A stretch of DNA of 64,000 nucleotides from Welwitschia mirabilis (lineage: Eukaryota > Gnetophyta > Gnetopsida > Welwitschiales), in contig JBOZIK010000001.1 of assembly GCA_051453625.1 (NCBI GenBank), forward strand, positions 200,029,061-200,093,060, given 5' to 3'. A program made the position numbers and the translations under genes. The notes below the pieces were generated by a model, which was given only the letters and a program-made list of their open reading frames with translations, did not search any database and was not told where the DNA came from. Below, piece by piece: positions 47,479-59,736 of this stretch (position 1 is the first letter of the stretch; each line of letters opens with the position of its first letter).

Positions 47479-47721
47479 TCAATCATTAGGAAAATTATCC
47501 TTTAGGTATTTGATACCATCGGAGGCTATGGTAGTAATAAGCATACACCACATTTGGCTTAAGGCATCAACTACTTTGTTTTCTTTTCTTGGTGTATATG
47601 GGAGGTTGAAGTTGCATTCTGCTAATAGTTCTCCCCATATTCTTTTTCTTATGTTTAATAATGATTTCTTTTGAAAGTATTTCAAACTCTTATGATCTAT
47701 TTTCAGTAGGAATTTTTTCAT
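47479..47721 (-). pseudogene. gypsy RNase H C-terminal fragment
   Basis: This open frame reads LKIDHKSLKYFQKKS, then LLAECNFNLPYTPRKENKVV and DALSQ. These are the TDHKSLKYF block and the KENKVADALSR end of gypsy RNase H. It is an uninterrupted 80 codons, longer than most frames in this element, but the upstream RNase H and RT are broken. Confidence 0.85.
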
Positions 47722-48760
47722 GAGTAAGTAATATCATCAAACTTTTAGAGAATGCACTATGGCTAATAATTTTAAGTCATGAATTAGATAGTTCTTTTGA
47801 TGCTTTTTTGGTTTTTTGGACTTGTATGCCACTACCCTTTTTTATTGACTTAGTACTACACTAATCTCTTCAGTAGATGCATCTATGGTAAGCATGAATT
47901 ATTCATTCATATTTGTGATCTTTAAAACGAGTGGTAATGTTAATAAAATATTTATTCTCAAGAAGATTTCCTTATACCTAGGAGTAAAGTCAAAGGTTGT
48001 TGTAGGTTTTGTTAAGTCTATGAGTAAATCTACCAACTAAGAAAATCTTAGAATGAATCTTCTATAGAATTCTATAAATTCCAAAAAAATTTGGACCTTT
48101 GTTATGTTTTGTTAACTTTGACCATTCTCTTACTACTTATATTTTTGTATAGTTTATTTTAATTTCTTATTTAGATATAAGGTATTTCAAGTAATCTTCT
48201 TTCATTTAGAAGAACTCACACTTACTTGGTTTATCCCTGAACTCATGATCTTCTAATATTTGTAAAACTTTAGTGAGGTAGTCCACGTGTGTCTTCCTAT
48301 CCTTTTAATGGACTAGAATATCATCTAGTAATACTACCATAAATTTATTTAGATATGGATGAAAAACAACATTTATTAAACTCATAAAGGTTGTAGGTGA
48401 ATTAGTAATTTTGAATGGCATTACAATAAATTCATAGTAGTCGTATCTTATTGGAATTCTATTTTATGAATAACATATTATTTAACCCTTATTTAATGAT
48501 ATTCTAATCTCAGGTTAATTTTTGAAAATAATTCTCCTTCTTTTAATTGATCTAGAAGGTCACTAGTTCTATGTAGATAATACTTATTTTTTTATGTTGA
48601 TCTTATTTAACTACTATTAATTGATGCACAGTCTCAAGATGTCGTCTTTCTTCTGAATTAATAAGATAGCAACATGCTAGAGAGATAAAATTGAATGAAG
48701 TTTTCCTTTAAATGAAAGTTTTTTTCAATTGAAGTTCTAACTCTTTAAGTTCTATCATTG
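47722..48760 (-). pseudogene. gypsy reverse transcriptase remnant
   Basis: Minus-strand blocks from right to left are QKKDDILRLCIN, YDYYEFIVMPFKITNSPTTF, MSLINVVFHPYLNKFMVV and the catalytic box LLDDILVH (48320-48331), then YLTKVLQILEDHE. Both catalytic Asp residues are present. Stops interrupt before LNK and right after the box. Confidence 0.85.
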
Positions 48761-49199
48761 AAAATCTATATAGAATCCTTGCCACTAGTTTTACTCTAGG
48801 AATCAAATCATTAGTGTGCTCTATTTTCCTTTTGAATGGTAGACTTATAGTTTCTTTAAATATTTTATTAAACTATTGTGATCCTTCTGGAATAACATTC
48901 TGTGCACTTATATTTTTTTATTTAATTATTTCTAAGAACAATTACATCTATGTTACTATTTTTCTAATTTGTTTTCTAATGAATAAGTAGATTTTATTAT
49001 TCTCTCACTCTTCCTTAAGCATTTAGTCCTTGTATGATGATAAAACTATGAGGGTTCTTTAACAAAAGCTTATTCCAGTATTGTAGTTAACCAGAAAGAA
49101 CATCCCTAAGAGGTTTACATAGCTACTAATGGTAAGGATGTAAAATTTGTCTCTAAATTTAAGGATTTAAATTAAAAAATTTATTAATCCCCCTATTTC

Positions 49200-49340
49200 A
49201 TCTTTTAAGAGGATTTTTCCCCTGTTGTTCCTATGGAGGATTTGAATTCTTTAAAGAAAGTAAAATTTAATTTTTTGAAATAAGGAGGGGAAGATGAAAT
49301 TGTGAGAAACACCACTATCAACTAAGAAAAAATGGAAAAT
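49200..49340 (-). pseudogene. gypsy aspartic protease fragment
   Basis: The minus strand reads FHFFLVDSGVSHNFIFPSLF, with the catalytic Asp-Ser-Gly intact at 49311-49319, followed by the usual hydrophobic residues. It lies about 0.6 kb upstream of the RT blocks, the expected place. Confidence 0.75.
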
Positions 49341-51028
49341 AAAAAATAAAGCCTGATAATTTTAAAATAGAAAATTGATTTGTTACTAAACCTATATGGC
49401 CTATGACATATGCCCTTTTTAAAAGTAGCCTTGGTTGTGGTTATTCCTAAGATTAATTGTGAGTGGAAGGTATAATCCCAAAGCTCCATTGTAGTAACCT
49501 TTCTCTCTTATATAAGAGATACTCATGCCACTCCATTTTGATTTTTCATGTTGCTTTTCAAGGATTACCATGATCTTATCTAACATCTTAAAATCCGTGA
49601 TTGTTATTTTTTAAGGAGTTGATAGTATTATTGTAACTTAATCATATATTACTACCATTTGAGGGTTTTTAATCAAGAATGTTCATAGAATTCCCTTCTA
49701 TTTATAATCCTTAATTAACTATGTTTTATTTATTATAGCTATTTATTTGAATAATATTCATCTTATTTAGTAGATGAGATTCATATCTAACTTCTTATTG
49801 AATACTTCCTTAAATGTTTTCACAATCCCATATGTACATGTATACTTCTACACTATCTAATGAGGATGTTTATTTATGACCAAAAAAACAGAAGAAGAAA
49901 AAAATGTCATTAGTATTTTCTATTTTTTCTGAGATCATCACATGTTGGTTGTGAATGATTCTTCTCTTCCAAATGATATTTTTATGTTTAATTAGTTTTA
50001 GTTAACAAATTAACTCTCTATTATCATTATTCAATTATACCCCATATTCTAGTTATACTCACTCTCTATTATCATTATTCCTTTAGAACTTATGCTAATC
50101 TTGAAAACATCATATCCACTTAAATATGCGCTTTCAAGTTTTTATCATTCATATGTACTACTAAAAAACTTATCCTCACCTTCTATAATCTCCAAGGAGT
50201 AATACACTATCTATAGGTCCAATGTGTAAAATTTGAATTCTAGGGTTAGATTATTTTAATAATCAAGTTGGATTAAGCTTATATCTATATCAAGCCTTTA
50301 GCTATATCAAGCCTCTACATTTTATTAAACCCTTGATTCTATTATACTTGTAGTTGTGCCAAGCCTAGTATGTACCAAGCTAAACTTATATCAATCCCTA
50401 CTCATGTAAGTATAATTTGTATCAAATGCAACATGTATTAAGTTGATCTATATTAAGCTTAACCTATACCAAGCCTATTCTATCATAATCCCTAGTGTGT
50501 AACATCCTCATGTATAATTCCTAACATTTATTAGTTGTATGATTCTTAGTGGTTAAAGAATATCCAAGCTTTGATAGTTGTATGATATCCTAATGTATGA
50601 TTCTCAACTTTTAGTGATTGTATGGTTTCGCAACATCCAACTTCAGTGTATGATATATGATTTTAACGTATGATGCATAACTTCATCTATGATTATTATA
50701 AAATTCTATAATTGAAAATTAACATTTTATAAAATAAATTATGATGTTTTATGCTCTTCTTGATCTAATATTTATCATCTTTTTTCAATCCCTCTAATGA
50801 TCTAGGGATCTATTTATAAGGATATTAATCTCAAAGATTAATATTTACTCTATAAAATCACTACAAGAATTGTAAAACTAGGATATGGATACTATCATAA
50901 CCTTACATTTGAATTAAAAGATACTCAAAATTTAAAAAACATTATTGAACATCTTAAAAATGTTTTTCCTTATCTTTAATCTTCTATGAGGTCTAGTAAG
51001 TAAATACCAAGTTAACCTAAAATTAAAC
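49341..51028 (-). other. probable gag and leader region of minus-strand gypsy element
   Basis: By position this should hold gag, but no capsid or zinc-knuckle motif could be read. The part at about 50283-50690 is a degenerate short repeat. Confidence 0.35.
50283..50690. repeat. degenerate short tandem repeats (TATCAAGCCT and TGTATGAT types)
   Basis: Variants of TATATCAAGCCT/TTAAGCTT recur roughly every 20-25 bases from about 50283 to 50480. Variants of TGTATGATT recur from about 50509 to 50690. The unit is imperfect, so the edges are approximate. Confidence 0.6.
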
Positions 51029-51040
51029 TTTTGATATCAT
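51029..51040 (-). promoter_or_regulatory. decayed primer-binding site, complement
   Basis: The plus-strand run TTTTGATATCAT, followed by GTTAGA, resembles GCTCTGATACCATGTTAGA, the common complement of the tRNA-iMet site and adjacent LTR end in plant elements. All differences are transitions. Confidence 0.5.
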
Positions 51041-51134
51041 GTTAGAAAGATACATTATTGATGATATTGAATTAATCTTCAAAGTAGTGGTTCAAAGAGA
51101 ATAGAACAACAATATCAAAATTGCATAAAAGAAA

Positions 51135-51895
51135 GAATAATATTTTCTCTATCAAAATAGGAATACAATGATAATGAAAAATTTAATCTATCAACATTAC
51201 AACATAATATCTGCTACTTCCTCCTTCAAATGTTACCCTTGTTTATAATCTAGGGTTAGTATTTTTCTATTAGGATTTTTACTTNNNNNNNNNNNNNNNN
51301 NNNNNNNNNNNNNNNNNNNNNNNNNNNNNNNNNNNNNNNNNNNNNNNNNNNNNNNNNNNNNNNNNNNNNNNNNNNNNNNNNNNNNNNNNNNNNNNNNNNN
51401 NNNNNNNNNNNNNNNNNNNNNNNNNNNNNNNNNNNNNNNNNNNNNNNNNNNNNNNNNNNNNNNNNNNNNNNNNNNNNNNNNNNNNNNNNNNNNNNNNNNN
51501 NNNNNNNNNNNNNNNNNNNNNNNNNNNNNNNNNNNNNNNNNNNNNNNNNNNNNNNNNNNNNNNNNNNNNNNNNNNNNNNNNNNNNNNNNNNNNNNNNNNN
51601 NNNNNNNNNNNNNNNNNNNNNNNNNNNNNNNNNNNNNNNNNNNNNNNNNNNNNNNNNNNNNNNNNNNNNNNNNNNNNNNNNNNNNNNNNNNNNNNNNNNN
51701 NNNNNNNNNNNNNNNNNNNNNNNNNNNNNNNNNNNNNNNNNNNNNGAATAATATTTTCTCTATCAAAATAGGAATATAATGATAATTAAAAAACTAATCT
51801 ATCAACATTACAACATAATATCTACTACTTCCTCCTTGAAATGTTACCCTTATTTATAATCTAGGGTTAGGATTTTTCTACTAGGATTTTTACTT
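51135..51895. repeat. 150-bp direct duplicates flanking an N gap
   Basis: 51135-51284 and 51746-51895 have equal length, no indels and about 94% identity. The first copy ends exactly at the gap and the second starts exactly after it. The pattern looks like an unmerged contig overlap or a haplotype join. Confidence 0.85.
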
Positions 51896-53800
51896 TAGTT
51901 TAATGATTATTTAATTTATGTTTAAAAGTAGTTAAGCTTCTTAAGTTTAATATTGTAATTATAACCTTAAAGACTAAACTATAGGCCATAGAAATTTAAA
52001 ATGTAAACTAAGAATTTGTAAAATGTTTTTAGTTAATTTATATGTATGTAATTACAAAGTACTTTTCAAATCTATATCCTTATTAAATGAAGTTTCTAGA
52101 TAAGACTAATAGTAAAGGCATCATAATTTTGTCTATCTAACCATGAAGGAATCTCAAACCTTTTTTAATTAAACATGATTTTTATGTTTTTTTCTTTTTT
52201 CTTTGAATCGGAGGTTTAATATATTTAAAATAAGATATATATCATAGTTCATTTGAGTATTAGGGGATTCACCTAACTATTCATACAATAAAAATAAGCT
52301 TTCAAAAGGACAAAGAAAAGAAATAAAAAATCAAAGGACCTTAAAAAAAAACTAGCACCATCTATTATAATCCTTTATTAATTTTTCTTTGTGAAAGATA
52401 TGAAAAGCTACTCGTCTCCTTTTATTATCAAATACATCCTTAGCATTTTTTATTTTATTCATTTTGGTAAATATCACCTCTAACCTATGCTAATTCTTTT
52501 CAATATGCCATCTAAAAACTAGATTCTAGTGAGTTCTAATGATTTTCTCCATGAAAGTTATAAGAGTTAAATCTAATTCTTCATAATTTTCATGCCATTC
52601 CATGATTAATGCATTCTCATCTGTATTCTTTAGCATATCTTTTTCCCTCTTATTATTGTCTCTCCCCCACTTTCAGCCGCAACAAAAATCATCTTTCTCT
52701 TATTTATACTTTTTATTTTATACCTTATGTTCCTTTTTAGTGGGCTTTTTTAGGCTTATATTTTCTATTCTCTCATGATTTGAATCCTCTAGCTAAGTTT
52801 TTCTAACTCTTTCTTTGAGATTTTTACTTTTTTAACCTCCATTGACTGTTATGCTTTCATCTACCTCTTCTGCCTTGCATGCCTTACATCCTTTTACCTC
52901 TCATGAATCTTCCTTCCTCCTCGACTTCTTTGTCACTAAGAATAATTATTATAGGGATAGTACTCCCCTCCAATCTATTCTCTTACCTATTATTTGCATT
53001 TTTAAAAGCTACTTTAGGATTATTGCATTTACTCTTTTCTAACTCCGAGGACTTTTCCTACTTTTTTTTGAGGCATTTGAACTCTAAAGAATTCATTTTT
53101 GTTTAATATCTAATTCTAAAATGACACATTTTGGATGTTTTCTTCTACCTCTTCTTGGTATTCTTAACCTTGGGCATGTCTTCCCCTCATAATAGAGGCT
53201 TTGCGAAACTTGGTAATTTTGAAAATTAGCTCCAAATTCTTGCATCAAAGGTTTTCTTTTAGCTTTTCCCTAAAGGACTAAGGGAGATTTATCCTCCTAT
53301 CCTCCTCTAGGATAGTAAGAAATTAAAGTGGAGTTCTATTAATTTAAAATGATTTTGATCTTAAATAAGATATCAATTAATGACTTGGGCTTCCAAATCT
53401 CATGGATTATGAAGCTCCACTTTCTTGACATGCCCTTTATTTTTTCTTAAAGATTTTCATCCAAAGAATTTATCTTTATTATTATTTTTATGAAATATTA
53501 AAAAATAATATCTTTCTCTAGTGTAAGTCCTATGGCTTAGATAAGTAGCTTAAAAGTAATTGGAAAGCATCTTTTTTCCACCAACATTTAGTTCTCTTTG
53601 ATGAAATATTCTACCTTAAAATTTAACTTTCTTACCAAGTCCACCAACAACATTCATCCTATCATCTAAATCTATCTTTATAAAGCAACATTATTTATAT
53701 ATATTTCTACATTACTTAGTTTAAATTAGAGATGCTTTCCATGTTGAAAATGGCCTCTATTTTGATAAATCAAGTTCAAATTTTGTGGAGAATTTGATGG
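51896..53800. other. unassigned sequence, pyrimidine-rich
   Basis: No recognised gene is present. On the minus strand, 52800-53250 gives Lys/Arg/Glu-rich broken reading, such as RIPRRGRRKHPKC. This could be the downstream part of the neighbouring LINE or unrelated. Plus-strand frames at 52842-53106 look like shadows. Confidence 0.35.
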
Positions 53801-54494
53801 GCTTTTCACCCTTCTCCCTTGAAGACTTGGATATTTTTTTCTATATAAATGAACCATAAAATCAATTCAAGTTCTTCTCTACCACATTTATAATGTAATG
53901 ATAGTCCTGCCTCTAGTTGAATCCNNNNNNNNNNNNNNNNNNNNNNNNNNNNNNNNNNNNNNNNNNNNNNNNNNNNNNNNNNNNNNNNNNNNNNNNNNNN
54001 NNNNNNNNNNNNNNNNNNNNNNNNNNNNNNNNNNNNNNNNNNNNNNNNNNNNNNNNNNNNNNNNNNNNNNNNNNNNNNNNNNNNNNNNNNNNNNNNNNNN
54101 NNNNNNNNNNNNNNNNNNNNNNNNNNNNNNNNNNNNNNNNNNNNNNNNNNNNNNNNNNNNNNNNNNNNNNNNNNNNNNNNNNNNNNNNNNNNNNNNNNNN
54201 NNNNNNNNNNNNNNNNNNNNNNNNNNNNNNNNNNNNNNNNNNNNNNNNNNNNNNNNNNNNNNNNNNNNNNNNNNNNNNNNNNNNNNNNNNNNNNNNNNNN
54301 NNNNNNNNNNNNNNNNNNNNNNAGACTATATAAGTCAAGAAACATTATCCAAATAAATTCTCTATTGATTTAGGTTGTTAAATATTATGCCTTCTTATCT
54401 CAAAGTAATCAACTTTATTACCCCTTGTTTCACAACCAACCATTTTAAAATGTCATATTTTCCCATCACACACTTTCATCACATGTCCCTTAGG

Positions 54495-54810
54495 AGATCA
54501 ATAACTTTATATTTTTAATTCATAATATTTTTAAGGTTATTGTTTATCATTAATTACTCTAATGTTTATACTGGGATTGGTTAAATTTCAAATATGCATT
54601 ATTTTCTTTATTTTATTAATTATAAAATCAAGTTAAAGAACCTTGCTCCTCAGATCAATAACTTTATATTTTTAATTCATAATATTTTTAAGGTTATTGT
54701 TTATCATTAGTTACTATAATGTTTATACTTGGATTGATTGTCAAATTTCAAATATGCATTATTTTCTTTATTTTATTAATTATAAAATCAAGTTGAAGAA
54801 CCTTGCTCCT
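54495..54810. repeat. 157-bp tandem duplication
   Basis: A unit starting AGATCAATAACTTTATATTT at 54495 repeats from 54652 with about 95% identity and one small insertion. It lies inside the minus-strand LINE between RT and the 3' end. Confidence 0.9.
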
Positions 54811-55599
54811 CAAAAACTTCCTCCTAGTTTAGTAGTTTCTTACTTTGGCTCTAATCCTTCTTTGAAGCTAGTTCTTTATTGAAATAAGATTCTTCATTTC
54901 ACTTGAGATTAGAACATTCTAAATTTTGGAAAATTAAAATGAAATATGACCTTTACCTTGATACTAAATTATTCACTTTTCTAGCTTCTTTCTTCCTTTA
55001 CATAAGACTGTGTGGAAAGGAAAATCCTCCCCACTTCATCTCCTTGTTTCTATACTTTTTCTTTATAACTTAGGGAGTTTATTTTCCTACTTCAACCTTC
55101 TCAATTAGTTTAGTTTTAGTAATTTAAATACTATCCCTAATATCTTAGGTTCTCTAACCTTGTGATTCATTTGGCTTTGCTAATTTATTCCATGCCACAA
55201 CATGTAATTTTTGACTCCCCATTCATCTTCTTTCTAAACAAAGTTTCTAGTAATTCTATTTATAATTCCTATGACCTTATCTAGTAAAAAACTTATGGAT
55301 GTACTATATTTTGCAATAGATATCAATATTGAGGTGAAAAGAATAATTTTAGCTTTATTGGATAAAAAATTAAGTTGAAACTATTACATCTCTTCTCACG
55401 TTTTTACAAAGTTGAGTGTAGAAACTTCCAAATAAGAATCCATTTATTTTCCCTTTTGAATTCATAAGTATCTAGTTACTAATATTAAACACTTATTTAG
55501 GTATTAGGAAAGTAAACTCTACTTCTCTCCTAGTTTATTTTTAATCATGATTTTTTTTAAAAATTTTCTAAATTCTTATTTATCTTCTAGATCTATTTA

Positions 55600-55750
55600 A
55601 TATTAGCTTTAGTGGAAATTACCATGTTATCAACAAATTGATCACACACAAAATTTTACCCATGTAAGGCTAGTCAATTTTCCCTTCCATGTCTTATATA
55701 ATCTTGTCAGTAGTCGACAATGATTATGAAAAGGTATGATGAGAGAGGAT
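55600..55750 (-). pseudogene. LINE reverse transcriptase fragment
   Basis: The minus strand reads EDPLSSYLFIIIVDY, corresponding to the GDPLSPYLF block. About 30 residues later comes DQFVDNMVISTKAN, corresponding to the FVDD catalytic box. The second catalytic Asp has become Asn (FVDN at 55626-55637). Confidence 0.8.
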
Positions 55751-56999
55751 CCTCCTTTCTTAATTCTCCACCTACTCCAAATAAACCATATAGTTGCTAA
55801 CTAAGTCTCAAGATAAATTATTATATTATTACATATGCAACACTAAATAGATCAAATTATTTAGAAATATTTTAGCTTGTAATACATGAATGAGAAAATC
55901 CTAGAAAATACTATCATAATATTTTTTAGTATCTAAGTTTAAGTCACAAGTTAGAAATTTTTTTTTCCTCTTAATAGAGTGAAGTAATTCATGGTTGAGA
56001 ATTGATTGGTTAAGGATGCTTCTACCTTCTATAAAACTAGCTTGATTTAGGTAAATAACCAAGGAGAGATAGGGATAAAGTCTTTAAACGAGAATGTTGA
56101 AAAACAACCTATAAGTAATATTCCAAATCCCAATTGGTTGAAAGCATTTAACATCTGCTACTTTCATTTTTTAAGGGATCAACATGATATTTGTGTTGTT
56201 ATAATAATAAAGTATTACTCTCTCCTATAAGGCCTTATTAAAAGCTACTTTAATTACCTTCCCACTTATGGCTAATATTTCCTAAAAAACTTCAACATCC
56301 ATCCATCTAGACTTGAGCTCCTATTAATCTTCATTATGTTTAGAAGTTCTAGACTTTTCCTTCTTTTAATGGTTGGAGAATAATATTGAATCATTCCATT
56401 TCTTCCTTTCTCTTCCATAGTTGTTGCAAACATCACAAGAAGGCTTTGTGGATAATTTTCTTATTATAGGTATTCCCCTTCCACTACACTTTATTAATGG
56501 TATTCAACTACTTTCTCTAGTTAACCATGTTAAAGGAGAATCTAGTAGGTTCATATCCTTCTTTCAACTAATTAATGGATCCCTGCTTTTAATAAATTTA
56601 TTCTTATCTTATATAGTTTTCAAGGTTTGTGTCATTACTCTTCATAAAGATCTCCCTCTTGTTTTTGTTTTCTTTGAATCTCCTCTATCACTTATTTTAG
56701 ATTTTCTTTTCTAATTAAATTTTATCTTCTTTTTTCTTCATATCTTAAGCCATTACTTGTTAAAATCAAGATTTCTCCTTAACATCTAAAACTATTTTTT
56801 CTCTACTAAATTCCAATTAGTTTTAATAAAGTTTTTTTACTTCTAGTTCTTACAGTTAGGAATTCTCAAATGTGAACTAAATCCTCTTGTTTTTCTCTCT
56901 GTTTGAAATAAGGATTATAGGTTTGTAATTAGAATACCATCTTCCTTATCCATCTAGCCTCTAATCCTTCACCTTTAATTAGTTTCTGAAGATTAGGGT

Positions 57000-57530
57000 T
57001 TTGTCTATTCTTCAAAGTATACTATTTCTCATCCTTCCTCTATTTGACCATGTAAACTACACTCTCTGCAAAGGTAAATCAATTAGGTTTAAATTTTCTA
57101 TGAATTCTTCCATATCTCAAACCCCTTCTAGATTCCCTCTCCTCACATCTAGTTTCTCTTACTCAAATCTAGTTTAATTAAAATCATGAATAACAATGAA
57201 TCTTTTATTAATTAATTTCTAATTCAATTTTTCATAAATCCTAATTCCTTTGCCCACCTAGGATTGTATATGTTTCTCGGCTACTAGTCAAATATCTTAA
57301 AAATTTAAAACTATTTTATACCCTTAACTTTCCTATAATTTATATTCTTTTTAAATAGGAATACAAGTTCCCCTTCTTAACTAATTATGGGCTCCCATTC
57401 TATTTTACAATTCTATCTCATCTTCTATATGGATTTACTATTTGGACTTATCTAAACTATAATTAGCCGTAAATTCTTTGACTACCTAAGTTTTTGAACC
57501 CTTTGTCATACGTTCAATATTCCAACTCAT
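57000..57530 (-). pseudogene. LINE endonuclease start
   Basis: The ATG at 57528-57530 (minus) starts close to MSWNIERMTKGSKT, which matches the SWNIRGL opening of APE-like LINE endonucleases. That enzyme nicks target DNA for priming. Later catalytic residues could not be traced through the stops. Confidence 0.6.
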
Positions 57531-57950
57531 AATCTTTATTTTGTTCTTCTTTTAGGGGTTTTTCCTAACATTAAAATTAGGGTTTGCAATAATCCATTAG
57601 CTATATTTTCATCTTACTCGTTTTAGGTTCTTATCACTTTTGATGATCTTCTTACTTTTCTCGTTCTTGGTCTCACTTTTAGTTTTTGTATATAATCTAT
57701 CTAAATCATTGTCACCTTTTTCCTTATACATGTTTGAATGGATCTTAAACAAGTTCTCATTATGCTTCTTTAGCAAAGAGATGGTTTCTTTCTTTTTTGT
57801 TTGAGATTTTGGGTTTTCATTCTATTTAGGCTTATTCAACTGAGTTTTAAACTATTTTTCATTCTATGGTTTAACCCCTATTTGCACTTTTCTTCTTTAT
57901 AGATCTTACAAGCAATATTATTAAAGATCCTTTAAGGATTTCCTTTCCTC

Positions 57951-58250
57951 CTACATTTGTTGTAGGAATCCTCTTTTAATTTGAAAGAAAACCTTTTTGT
58001 GTGTCCCATTGTCTTGTAAAAGTGACATAAAAATAGGGAGATTCCCATATTCTACTTTTACTTTATTGATTTCATATCTACGAATTGTTTCAAACTCTTG
58101 AAGCTTCTTTGTCAATTTGATATCTATCAAGGCATAAACAAATGAATACCATCCTTGTATCACTTCTTTGAATGGAGCCATTAACTTGTAAAAAAATTCT
58201 TGATTCCATAGTATTAGGCTAATCCTTTGTAGCCTAACACATATTAGCAA
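57951..58250 (-). pseudogene. LINE ORF1 (DUF4283-type) C-terminal fragment
   Basis: This 99-codon frame contains YALIDIKLTKKLQEF and INKVKVEYGNLPIF, then a degraded knuckle region (DNGTHKKVFFQ). In plant LINE ORF1 proteins the sequence VCVEIDL, then VEYENLP.FC, leads into a CCHC knuckle. Here the Cys residues are lost. Confidence 0.7.
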
Positions 58251-58600
58251 CCTTTGAAAACATTTTCCAAAGGCTTCCCTAGGCTTCCATCAAGCTGGAA
58301 CAAGGCCTCTTGCCTCAAAGTATCATAGAACCCTCATCATTGCATTGTTCAAATCCTTATCATTTTCAAACTTGAATTAAAAAAATCCATTAACTAAGGC
58401 TCTTACTTATATTGTTCTACTTATAGTCCATCTCAAAGCTACCCATTTCCTAATGGCTTATGTGCTTATTTGATGCCCTTAAGACATAAAATGCCCCACC
58501 AAGCTTTACCTTAAAGTTTCCTATGCATTAAAATTACCTACACATATCACATCCTCCCAATCACTATCTCCCTATTTGTTGTTGCATAATCAAGATGGCT

Positions 58601-59634
58601 TTTGCCAGGCTAAAGCCCTATAGCCAAGATTTGCCCTTCCCTTTTGCCATGCTCTACTTTGCTAGGGTTTTTACCTCTCTTTTGTTACTCTTTGCTCTCA
58701 ATTTTTACTTTTATGTTTTTTCTCCAACTAGTTCCTTCTTCCCACTCTTTCAATGTAGTTGTTACATGTTAGTTAACCTTGATTTTGAAATTTAAATTTA
58801 TCAAACAAAGAACGTTAATAAGAACATTGTTTTTCTTAAGAATTGGTCATTTTTCCCTATAATCCTTCAAAGTGATTTAGCATTCTCTTTAAAGTATAAA
58901 CACAACTACTCAATTTTTTTCCAATTTGGAATCTGAAAAGCAATTCCTTATTTTATTAGAATATGAACAACAAATTCAAAAAATTTGCTTAAGAATTTGA
59001 AATGAATTTATAAAAGATATTTACCCTTCTGACTTTTCACTCAATTGAAAGTTTACCTTTTTACCAAAATTATTCCTCAAAATAAGTTCACCTTTTTTTT
59101 ACCAAAACCAAATAAGCCCTATTTGTAAAATTGAAAAGTTGTCATCCATGTACACGAAGTTTTTTTTTGATTTTAAAGATGATATTTTCCAAAAGTTGAT
59201 TGATTGTTTTGTAAAACATAGCGTTTAGATGGATGGCGAATTGAACTTTGCAAGTGTTATTTAGAAAGCCTAAGACATAGTATACATACTAATTTTATTT
59301 TAGTCAATTGAAGAAAATTTAATTTTAAAGTACGTTCCGTTTAAGGTAACTTAACATTTTTTTAAATATCCGATTTATAAGAGGCTTTCAATATGAGGTT
59401 CGTTGTGTTGATGGATTAAATACTTAAAATGCATTAATTGCTTGGGAGGTAAAATGTATAGAAAAGAGTGTACAATTTTCTTCGACAGAGCAATGGCAAG
59501 TCCATGTACGTGTCTTACTAATGGCTTGGTTCACTCGTGTAACGAAAACGTCATAATAGACTTCACTATAAGAAATTATGTCGTTTGGTTTTGAAGACAA
59601 AATTGAGATCCAAACTCTTTTTCTTTCCATCTCA
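58601..59634. other. spacer between LINE and tRNA gene
   Basis: No recognised gene is present. The part from about 59150 to 59630 has more CpG than the LINE, like the region around the small gene, and may be less repetitive host sequence. Confidence 0.4.
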
Positions 59635-59705
59635 GCGCATCTGGTGTAGTGGTATCATAGTACCCTCCCACGGTACTGACCGGGGTTCGATTCCCCGGAT
59701 GCGCA
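59635..59705 (+). tRNA. tRNA-Gly (anticodon CCC)
   Basis: This tRNA delivers glycine at GGG codons. All parts fold without mismatch: acceptor stem GCGCATC with GATGCGC, anticodon stem GTACC with GGTAC around loop CTCCCAC (anticodon CCC at 59667-59669), and T stem CGGGG with CCCCG around TTCGATT. The internal box A (TGGTGTAGTGG) and box B (GGTTCGATTCC) are intact. There is no intron, and the discriminator base is A at 59705. A TTTT run lies 28 bases downstream. The layout equals the standard eukaryotic tRNA-Gly(CCC). An intact tRNA beside decayed repeats suggests selection or recent origin. Confidence 0.97.
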
Positions 59706-59732
59706 TGTGTGATCAGCATAGAAATTCTTCCC

Positions 59733-59736
59733 TTTT
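59733..59736 (+). terminator. RNA polymerase III terminator
   Basis: TTTT, 28 bases after the tRNA, is the first run of four T on the sense strand downstream and is the expected minimal terminator. Confidence 0.6.

Larger units (their letters stand above)
45966..51040 (-). mobile_element. minus-strand Ty3/gypsy retrotransposon interior
   Basis: Reading leftwards on the minus strand gives protease, RT, RNase H and integrase in gypsy order. At the left end the plus-strand sequence CATTACATTCCCCCC reads on the minus strand as a G-rich polypurine tract followed by TGTAATG, a likely 3' LTR start (LTR boundary at 45965). At the right end TTTTGATATCATGTTAGA is the complement of a decayed tRNA-iMet primer-binding site. 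The interior of about 5.1 kb fits a complete gypsy element. The LTRs could not be aligned with confidence, partly because of the N gap at 51285. Confidence 0.75.
53806..58600 (-). mobile_element. minus-strand plant LINE remnant
   Basis: From right to left on the minus strand it holds the C-terminal part of a DUF4283-type ORF1 (57951-58250), an endonuclease start (KIMSWNIERM near 57530), RT blocks (KEDPLSSYLFIIIVDY and DQFVDNMVIS near 55626-55740) and a possible terminal zinc-binding part (LHYKCGREELELILWF near 53830-53910). This is the order of plant L1-type LINEs. Stops are frequent. The 3' end and poly(A) were not located. An N gap of 398 (53925-54322) lies near the 3' end. Confidence 0.75.
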
